From Chryseobacterium indologenes (lineage in GTDB: Bacteria > Bacteroidota > Bacteroidia > Flavobacteriales > Weeksellaceae), in NCBI RefSeq assembly GCF_018362995.1, contig NZ_CP074372.1:558001-622000 (forward strand): a DNA stretch of 64,000 bases, given 5' to 3'. A program made the position numbers and the translations under genes. Shown here piece by piece: positions 58,176 to 64,000 of the stretch. The notes beneath the pieces were generated by a model, which did not search any database, was not told where the DNA came from, and saw only the letters and a program-made list of their open reading frames with translations. Numbering within the stretch: position 1 is the stretch's first letter; the number at the start of each line of letters is the position of its first letter.

Positions 58176-60329
58176 ATGAAGAAAAAACTACTAACAATGG
58201 GAGCCTTGGCTATACTGGCCAGTTCAGGTATCCAGGCGCAGACTCTGATATTCAATAAGAATGCATCTTGGAGCTACAAAGATAACAACCAGGCTCAGCC
58301 TGCAGGATGGAATGCCCAGACTTATGATATTTCATCATGGGCGGTAGGTAACGGTCCGTTAGGATATGGAGATCCTGTAACTACAACCATCAACTCAGGG
58401 CTTACTACAGCTTATTTTGCTAAAGATTTTACAGTAGATCTTTCAACACTTTCAGATAATATGGAGCTGGGAATAATGAGAGATGACGGTATTATAGTAT
58501 ACCTGAACGGAGAGGAAGTCGTAAGAGACAATATGCCTGCAGGTGCTGTAACATTCAATACTTTTTCATCTACGACTATTGATGGAGCAGCAGAAAGCGT
58601 TTATAACCTTTTTACGATTCCAAAATCAAAATTTGTAAACGGGGTCAACAGACTTTCTATAGAATTGCACAACAGAAGCACAACCAGTTCAGATTTAAGA
58701 ATTGATGCTTACCTGAAAACCACAACCAATACAACTATTCCTGTAACTTGTAACGGGACACACATCAGCTGCTTTACTTCAATTGTTCCTACAGCACAGA
58801 CTGATAAGTTAATCATTCCTGCTGAACACAAATACCAGCTTATTTTAAAAGAAGGAGATAATTACACTGAAGGAGGAGGATTAGTAGGAGGTCAGAATGA
58901 CTTTACAGCGTATGTTCCAAAAACAGGAAGCAGCACGAACGGATATCTTTCTGTAAACCATGAAACAAACCCTGGAGGAGTTACCATGGCAGAAATCAAT
59001 TATAACGCGACTTCCAAGCTTTGGCAGCTGACAAAATCAAGAGCGGTAAGTTTCTCAGATCCAAGTCTGGTACAAACCATCAGAAACTGTTCAGGAGGAA
59101 TTACACCTTGGGGAACCGTAGTAACCGCTGAAGAGTCTGTTACTTCCAATGACGTGAACAATGACGGATACAAAGATTATGGTTGGCTGGTAGAGATTGA
59201 TCCTGCAACAGCTCAGGTGATTTCTAAAAATACTGACGGATCTAAAGGAAAACTTTGGCAGATGGGAATCATGAACCACGAAAACGTAGTGGTGAATAAC
59301 GCAGGAACAACTGCTTATTATGGGGAAGACGGTGGAACGCACATGGTATATAAATATGTAATGGACACTCCGAATAACCTTTCTTCAGGAAACCTGTATG
59401 TTTTAAAATTAGATCAGGGATTATCAACTGCGGGAGATCCGGTAGGAACTACAGCAACATGGATCCAGGTTCCGAATAAAACCAAAGCAGACCAGAACAA
59501 TACAGGTCCGTTAGCTCTTTCTTTAGGAGGAACAAAATTTAATGGTATTGAAGATGTTGATATCAGCCCGCTGGATGGGAAAATTTATTTTACATCAAAA
59601 GGTTTAGACAGGGTATACCGTTTACAGGATAACGGAACTACCGCTTCTCAGGTGGAAACTTTCGTAGGTGGAGGTTCTACAGTGTATTCTTTCAATACGG
59701 CTCAGGGTGTGAAGTCTGAAGTATGGGCTGATGGAAATGACAACCTTACCTTTGATGAACTTGGAAACCTTTGGGTACTTCAGGATGGAGGTAAAAACTA
59801 TATCTGGGTAATTGCTCCTGATCACACACAGGCTAACCCGAAAGTAAGATTATTTGCTTCTATGCCGGCTGGTGCAGAACCTACAGGGCTTACATTTACG
59901 CCAGATCATAAATTTGGTTTCTTCTCTATTCAGCACCCGGATTCAACAATTTCTACTGATGTGGATGCTACAGGAAATACAATCAATTATAAAGGAAAAT
60001 CAGCAACCATCGTAATTGCACTTAAAAATAACCTTGGAACTGAAGGAACTTTAGGTACTATCGACAGTAAAACTGCAGAAAATACAGTAACAGTAGCACC
60101 AAACCCGACTTCAGGAATCGTAAAGATCAATTCAGTAAAAGGATTGAAAGATATTTCAGTGACCGCTTACAGCATGGACGGAAAAATCGTATTTACGAAG
60201 AAGTTCAACGGTACAAACAAAGTATTGGACCTGGATTTCACGCAACAGTTGGAAGGATCTCGTGTTTTAGTTTTAAATATTGAAGCTGAAGGAGGTTTCC
60301 AGAAAACAGTTAAACTTGTAAAGAAATAA
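58176..60329 (+). CDS. PhoX/DUF839-type protein with T9SS sorting domain
   Basis: 717 residues. Signal peptide (to about QAQ at 22), an N-terminal beta-rich domain (about 25-185, like a carbohydrate-binding or discoidin-type module), then a PhoX/DUF839 beta-propeller domain (about 200-620: WGTVVTAEE, NHENVVVNN, EDVDISP). It ends in a C-terminal type A sorting domain (about 640-717, VTVAPNPTSGIVKI). PhoX enzymes are calcium/iron-dependent alkaline phosphatases; whether activity is retained here is not clear. Exported by the type IX system. Confidence 0.83.
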   Translation: MKKKLLTMGALAILASSGIQAQTLIFNKNASWSYKDNNQAQPAGWNAQTYDISSWAVGNGPLGYGDPVTTTINSGLTTAYFAKDFTVDLSTLSDNMELGIMRDDGIIVYLNGEEVVRDNMPAGAVTFNTFSSTTIDGAAESVYNLFTIPKSKFVNGVNRLSIELHNRSTTSSDLRIDAYLKTTTNTTIPVTCNGTHISCFTSIVPTAQTDKLIIPAEHKYQLILKEGDNYTEGGGLVGGQNDFTAYVPKTGSSTNGYLSVNHETNPGGVTMAEINYNATSKLWQLTKSRAVSFSDPSLVQTIRNCSGGITPWGTVVTAEESVTSNDVNNDGYKDYGWLVEIDPATAQVISKNTDGSKGKLWQMGIMNHENVVVNNAGTTAYYGEDGGTHMVYKYVMDTPNNLSSGNLYVLKLDQGLSTAGDPVGTTATWIQVPNKTKADQNNTGPLALSLGGTKFNGIEDVDISPLDGKIYFTSKGLDRVYRLQDNGTTASQVETFVGGGSTVYSFNTAQGVKSEVWADGNDNLTFDELGNLWVLQDGGKNYIWVIAPDHTQANPKVRLFASMPAGAEPTGLTFTPDHKFGFFSIQHPDSTISTDVDATGNTINYKGKSATIVIALKNNLGTEGTLGTIDSKTAENTVTVAPNPTSGIVKINSVKGLKDISVTAYSMDGKIVFTKKFNGTNKVLDLDFTQQLEGSRVLVLNIEAEGGFQKTVKLVKK

Positions 60330-60345
60330 ATTATTTATAATTCTT

Positions 60346-60381
60346 GTCTGTCAGTGGCTTCTGTCGCTGGCAGACCTTTTT
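60346..60381 (+). terminator. Terminator of the PhoX-like gene
   Basis: GTCTGTCAG...CTGGCAGAC stem (one wobble) with 12-nt loop and T5, directly abutting the start of the LRR gene. Confidence 0.8.
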
Positions 60382-60387
60382 ATGTTT

Positions 60388-61287
60388 ATGAAAAAGCTTT
60401 TCTTACTTATTTCCATCCTATCACTTTCTCAGATCAAAGCACAGATTGATCCTGTGAAATATCCTACTTTTACTAATATTGAAGATGCTTTAAGCAGTAA
60501 AAAAGCAGTATATAGTATGAGTTTCAGGCAGAAGGGATTGTTTAATCTTCCCCCTCAGATCGTGAAGCTGGATTCATTGTTCTTTCTGAATATCATGGCG
60601 AATAAGCTTGAAAAAATGGATAAGGAACTCTTTGAATTGAAAGAACTGGAGATTTTAAATGTGAATGAAAACAGCATTAAATACATTCCGGATGAGGTAA
60701 GCAAGCTAAAGAAACTGACGACTTTTTCAATGAACCTGAATAGTCTGACAAGCATTAATCCCAATATTGCAAAGCTCCAGAACTTAAAAGTAGTACATTT
60801 TGATGCCAACAACCTGAATACCTTCCCCGAAGCACTTATGGAAATTGCAGCGTTGGAAGAAATTAACCTTCAGGGAAACCAGATCAGCTTTATTGCAGAC
60901 AGACTGGATCAGATCAAAAATCTTAAATTTCTGAATCTTTCTGATAATCAGATTAATGATCTTGGTAATTTATCTTTTCCTAAAAACTTAAAATATCTTG
61001 AACTGCAGCAGAATGCCATCAGCAAGCTTCCGGAAAACCTTTTCAAAGCTCAGCATCTTGAATTTCTGAATGTAAGTGGAAATAATATCTCGGAAATTTC
61101 ACCCAAAGTAAAAGGGTTGAAAAGCGTAGTCAGCATCAATCTGGCCAACAATAATCTGAAAGATATTCCTGTAGAAGTCAAGCAGCTGAAAAATCTGAAA
61201 ACATTGATTCTTACAGGAAATCCTATAGAAAAATCTACCATTGAAAATTTAAAAACCTTACTGCCGGATACGCAGATCTACTTCTAG
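60388..61287 (+). CDS. Secreted leucine-rich-repeat protein
   Basis: 299 residues from the second ATG (signal peptide MKKLFLLISILSLSQIKA); an ATG 6 nt before is possible. About nine repeats of 22-23 residues with LxxLxxLxxN consensus (LEILNVNENSIKYIP, LKFLNLSDNQIND) form a typical LRR solenoid. Likely binds a partner protein in the envelope. The start lies inside the T-run of the preceding terminator, so its promoter must overlap or read through. Confidence 0.85.
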   Translation: MKKLFLLISILSLSQIKAQIDPVKYPTFTNIEDALSSKKAVYSMSFRQKGLFNLPPQIVKLDSLFFLNIMANKLEKMDKELFELKELEILNVNENSIKYIPDEVSKLKKLTTFSMNLNSLTSINPNIAKLQNLKVVHFDANNLNTFPEALMEIAALEEINLQGNQISFIADRLDQIKNLKFLNLSDNQINDLGNLSFPKNLKYLELQQNAISKLPENLFKAQHLEFLNVSGNNISEISPKVKGLKSVVSINLANNNLKDIPVEVKQLKNLKTLILTGNPIEKSTIENLKTLLPDTQIYF

Positions 61288-61289
61288 AT

Positions 61290-61613
61290 CTATCCGCCAA
61301 CACGTTTGGTTTTATATCCCATTTCTTTAAGGATATTCATTATTTTATCACGGTTATCCCCTTGAATGATAATCGTTCCATCCTTCTCAGAACCGCCTAT
61401 ACCTAAGGTGGTTTTTATTTTCTTTGAGATTTTTTTCAGGTCTTCCTCACTGCCTTCCCAGCCTTCAACAATAGTGACAGGCTTACCGTTTCTCCCTTTT
61501 TTCTCAAATTTGCATACCAAAGGCTCTTTCTGCTTGAATTGCTCTTCAGGCATCTCAAAATCCTGTTCTTCATGATCAGGAAAAAGATTCTTCAATTGAT
61601 CTCGTAAATCCAT
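61290..61613 (-). CDS. SUI1/YciH family translation factor
   Basis: 107 residues. C-terminal SUI1 domain (about 30-107: LVCKFEKKGRNGKPVTIVEG, IKTTLGIGG, GYKTKRVGG). Bacterial YciH homologues affect start-codon selection under stress. Convergent with the LRR gene; the two ends are only 2 bp apart. Confidence 0.9.
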   Translation of the reverse strand: MDLRDQLKNLFPDHEEQDFEMPEEQFKQKEPLVCKFEKKGRNGKPVTIVEGWEGSEEDLKKISKKIKTTLGIGGSEKDGTIIIQGDNRDKIMNILKEMGYKTKRVGG

Positions 61614-61680
61614 ACCGCAAAATTAAAAAGATTTACGGATTAATGAACTGAAATAATCAATGAAATTTCAATTTTTCAAC

Positions 61681-61705
61681 CCGTTAAGGTTTTAAACCTT
61701 GACGG
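61681..61705. repeat. Palindrome in the promoter region between the SUI1 and gpmI genes
   Basis: CCGTTAAGGTTTTAAACCTTGACGG: near-perfect inverted repeat (one wobble), without a T-run, so not a typical terminator. Similar CCGTCAAGG palindromes occur as dispersed intergenic repeats in flavobacteria, or it may be an operator. Confidence 0.55.
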
Positions 61706-61790
61706 AGTTTGATTATCTGTTATATCACCCTGATGATCAGCTATCAATAAAATTCAAGACTTCAAATTCTTCTATTCATAGGAAATTAGG

Positions 61791-61798
61791 TAAATTTG
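61791..61798 (+). promoter_or_regulatory. TAnnTTTG box of gpmI
   Basis: TAAATTTG, 21 nt before the start codon. Confidence 0.6.
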
Positions 61799-61818
61799 TC
61801 TAACAAAAGTTTTACAAA

Positions 61819-63360
61819 ATGTCAAAAAAAGCAATACTGGCAATTCTTGACGGATGGGGATTGGGAACAAACCCAGACGTTTCTGCAATAGATAAAGCAA
61901 ATACACCATTCATAGACAGCTGTTATAAAAAATTCCCGCATACTACACTTGAAGCAAGTGGATTGGCGGTAGGTTTACCAGCCGGACAGATGGGGAATTC
62001 TGAAGTTGGACACATGAACCTGGGAGCCGGAAGAGTGGTTTACCAGAATTTGGTGAAACTGAACATGGCCGTTGAAAACGGAACACTGGGCCAGGAAAAA
62101 GTAATTCAGGATGCTTTTGAATACGCAAAAAAAGAAAATAAAAAAGTACACTTTATCGGGTTGGTTTCCAACGGAGGAGTACACTCACATATCAATCACT
62201 TAAAAGGATTACTGACGGCTGCAAAAGAATTCGGTTTAAATGAGAACGTATTTGTTCACGCATTTACTGATGGCAGAGACTGTGATCCACATTCAGGATT
62301 AGGATTTATTGATGAACTTCAGAAGCATATGGAATCAACTACCGGAAAGCTGGCAACAGTCGTAGGAAGATACTATGCGATGGACAGAGACAAGAGATGG
62401 GAGCGTGTAAAGCTGGCTTACGGTGCCCTTGTTGAAGGAATAGGAGAGCAGACAACGGATGCCTTGGCAGCAATTAAGAGGTATTACGATAATAATGTAA
62501 CCGATGAATTCCTGAAACCCATCATTTTAATGAATACTACTGCTACAGGAAATGTAGTACCGGTAGCAAGAATCATTGAGGATGATGTGGTGATCTGCTT
62601 CAACTTCCGTACAGACAGAGGAAGAGAAATTACAGAAGTTCTTTCCCAGAAGGATTTCCCGGAATTTGGAATGAAAAAGCTCAACCTTTATTATATCACG
62701 TTGACGAATTATGATAAAACATTCCAGAATGTACAGGTGGTTTTTGATGAAAACGTTTTGACGGAAACCATGGGTGAAATTCTTGAAAAAAATGGAAGAT
62801 CCCAGATCAGAATTGCAGAAACAGAGAAGTATCCTCACGTTACTTTCTTCTTTTCAGGAGGAAGAGAAGAAGAATTTGAAGGAGAGAGAAGACTGCTTTG
62901 CCCAAGCCCGAAAGATGTTCCTACTTATGATTTAAAGCCGGAAATGTCAGCCTATGATATTACCAATGCAATCGTACCGGAACTGGAACAGGGAACTGCG
63001 GACTTTGTTTGTCTGAATTTCGCCAATACAGATATGGTAGGACATACAGGCGTTTTTGAAGCGGCTGTAAAAGCTGCCGAAGTAGTAGACCAGTGTATCG
63101 AAAAAGTAGCAACTGCTGCTTATGAAAACGGATATGCTGTTTTTATTCTTGCCGATCACGGAAACTCAGATGTAATGATGAATCCGGATGGAACTCCTAA
63201 TACACAGCACTCAACCAATCTTGTGCCTTTCATCGTAATGGATAAAGATCAGACCTGGAATCTGAAACCAGGAAAATTAGGGGATGTAGCGCCTACAATC
63301 CTTAAAGTAATGGGCGTTGAAATACCGGCTGTAATGACGGGAGATGTTTTAGTTGATTAA
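61819..63360 (+). CDS. gpmI: 2,3-bisphosphoglycerate-independent phosphoglycerate mutase
   Basis: 513 residues, alkaline-phosphatase superfamily. D11 (LDGWG) and the phosphorylated S61 (GQMGNSEVGH) are in place, with a C-terminal metal site (ADHGNSDVMM, NTQHSTNLVP). It interconverts 3- and 2-phosphoglycerate, using two Mn ions. Monocistronic and complete. Confidence 0.95.
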   Translation: MSKKAILAILDGWGLGTNPDVSAIDKANTPFIDSCYKKFPHTTLEASGLAVGLPAGQMGNSEVGHMNLGAGRVVYQNLVKLNMAVENGTLGQEKVIQDAFEYAKKENKKVHFIGLVSNGGVHSHINHLKGLLTAAKEFGLNENVFVHAFTDGRDCDPHSGLGFIDELQKHMESTTGKLATVVGRYYAMDRDKRWERVKLAYGALVEGIGEQTTDALAAIKRYYDNNVTDEFLKPIILMNTTATGNVVPVARIIEDDVVICFNFRTDRGREITEVLSQKDFPEFGMKKLNLYYITLTNYDKTFQNVQVVFDENVLTETMGEILEKNGRSQIRIAETEKYPHVTFFFSGGREEEFEGERRLLCPSPKDVPTYDLKPEMSAYDITNAIVPELEQGTADFVCLNFANTDMVGHTGVFEAAVKAAEVVDQCIEKVATAAYENGYAVFILADHGNSDVMMNPDGTPNTQHSTNLVPFIVMDKDQTWNLKPGKLGDVAPTILKVMGVEIPAVMTGDVLVD

Positions 63361-63380
63361 AATTCAATAATATTGTCAAA

Positions 63381-63417
63381 AGAATGCCGTTATACTTTGT
63401 ATGACGGCATTCTTTTA
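63381..63417 (+). terminator. Terminator of gpmI
   Basis: AGAATGCCGT...ACGGCATTCT perfect 10-bp stem (63381-63390 with 63404-63413), then TTTT, 20 nt after the stop codon. Confidence 0.85.
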
Positions 63418-63480
63418 TGATTTATGTCAGATAAGGTATGAGTTGCATACTTTATTATGCGCTAAATAATAAATAAATCA

Positions 63481-63488
63481 TATCTTTG
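63481..63488 (+). promoter_or_regulatory. TAnnTTTG box of the desaturase gene
   Basis: TATCTTTG, 23 nt before the ATG at 63511. Confidence 0.6.
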
Positions 63489-63510
63489 TAAATTAAAACT
63501 GAATAGTAAA

Positions 63511-64000
63511 ATGTATCAAAAGCTTGTAAGGAAAGAAGTAATGGGATTATTGGAAAAGGAAGTAGGTTCTTTTCTTGATAAATTTTTAACGCCAATTGAA
63601 AAAATATGGCAGCCTTCCGATTATTTACCAGATCCTTCAAGCGAAGAATTTAAACACGACTTAGAGGAAATCCAGACTTTTGCCCGCGAAATGCCTTACG
63701 ATCTTTTCGTAACATTGATTGGGGACTGTATCACAGAAGAAGCTCTTCCTTCCTATGAGTCTTGGTTAATGGGAGTTGACGGCATCAATCAGGAAGAAAA
63801 ATTAGGCTGGGCCAACTGGGTAAGAGCATGGACTGCTGAAGAAAACAGACACGGAGATTTATTAAACAAATATCTTTATCTGTGCGGAAGAGTAAACATG
63901 AGAGAAGTTGAAATTACCACTCAATACCTGATCAATGATGGTTTTGATTTGGGAACAAGCATGGACCCATACAGAAACTTTATCTATACAAGTTTCCAGG
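63511..64000 (+). CDS. Acyl-ACP desaturase (3' end outside window)
   Basis: 163 codons are visible from the ATG at 63511; the window ends inside the gene. The helical di-iron region WVRAWTAEENRHGDLL carries the second EExxH-type ligand set, and an upstream Glu lies in GDCITEEALPSY. Family members introduce double bonds into acyl-ACP; Bacteroidota use this plant-type soluble enzyme. No stop in the visible frame. Confidence 0.9.
   Translation, partial: MYQKLVRKEVMGLLEKEVGSFLDKFLTPIEKIWQPSDYLPDPSSEEFKHDLEEIQTFAREMPYDLFVTLIGDCITEEALPSYESWLMGVDGINQEEKLGWANWVRAWTAEENRHGDLLNKYLYLCGRVNMREVEITTQYLINDGFDLGTSMDPYRNFIYTSFQ

Overview
The window looks like chromosome of a Chryseobacterium-like flavobacterium (Weeksellaceae, Bacteroidota). 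The evidence is AT-rich DNA, TAnnTTTG-type promoter boxes, lipoboxes with very short signal peptides, a SusC/SusD pair, GldI, two proteins with type IX secretion (T9SS) sorting domains, and several Flavobacteriia-typical genes (stand-alone MnmD, acyl-ACP desaturase, DUF4294). Genus is inferred from gene content and was not tested by a search. I see no tRNA, rRNA, CRISPR array, prophage or plasmid functions.

Layout. 1-7.2 kb: end of a DUF4294 gene, Nudix hydrolase, mnmD, ilvE, an intact IS3-family element (2894-4203), then two lipoprotein prolyl isomerases (GldI and a cyclophilin-FKBP fusion) and two small unknown genes. 7.2-9.7 kb: a second IS3-family element that cuts off the start of a probable DUF262 gene, a small membrane protein, and about 0.9 kb of non-coding DNA with hairpins and a repeat. 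9.7-13.9 kb: three tandem M28 peptidase paralogues, one of which has lost key active-site residues. 13.9-18.9 kb: a serine-biosynthesis group (DUF1015, serA, serC), a ferredoxin and, divergently, a LuxC-type acyl-CoA reductase. 18.9-34.9 kb: housekeeping and envelope genes (Bax inhibitor-like protein, thioredoxin/peroxiredoxin, M16 and M28 peptidases, aspartate aminotransferase, rsmG, AddB-like nuclease, patatin-BamA fusion). 35.0-38.3 kb: a T9SS-exported hydrolase and an acyl-CoA dehydrogenase.

38.4-51.1 kb is a polysaccharide utilisation locus (PUL): a Nudix-type regulator and a sugar MFS permease on the minus strand, and divergently SusC, SusD, GH30, GH3, GH16 and a second GH30. The enzyme set fits beta-1,3/1,6-glucan (laminarin or fungal wall glucan). 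SusC/D import oligosaccharides cut at the surface, GH3 trims them to glucose, and the MFS protein could carry sugar into the cytoplasm.

51.2-64 kb: fabI, a small amphipathic stress-like protein, tag, an epimerase-like protein, a nucleoside phosphorylase, a MauG-type dihaem peroxidase, a PhoX/DUF839 protein with T9SS domain, a leucine-rich-repeat protein, a SUI1-family factor, gpmI and the start of an acyl-ACP desaturase.

The clearest unusual features are the M28 pseudo-peptidase, the two IS insertions with their visible consequences, a composite intergenic repeat of about 220 bp present twice with partial copies elsewhere, possible structured RNA between 8.99 and 9.15 kb, and a nested palindrome just upstream of susC. 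I found no clear candidate for a wholly new multi-gene system.
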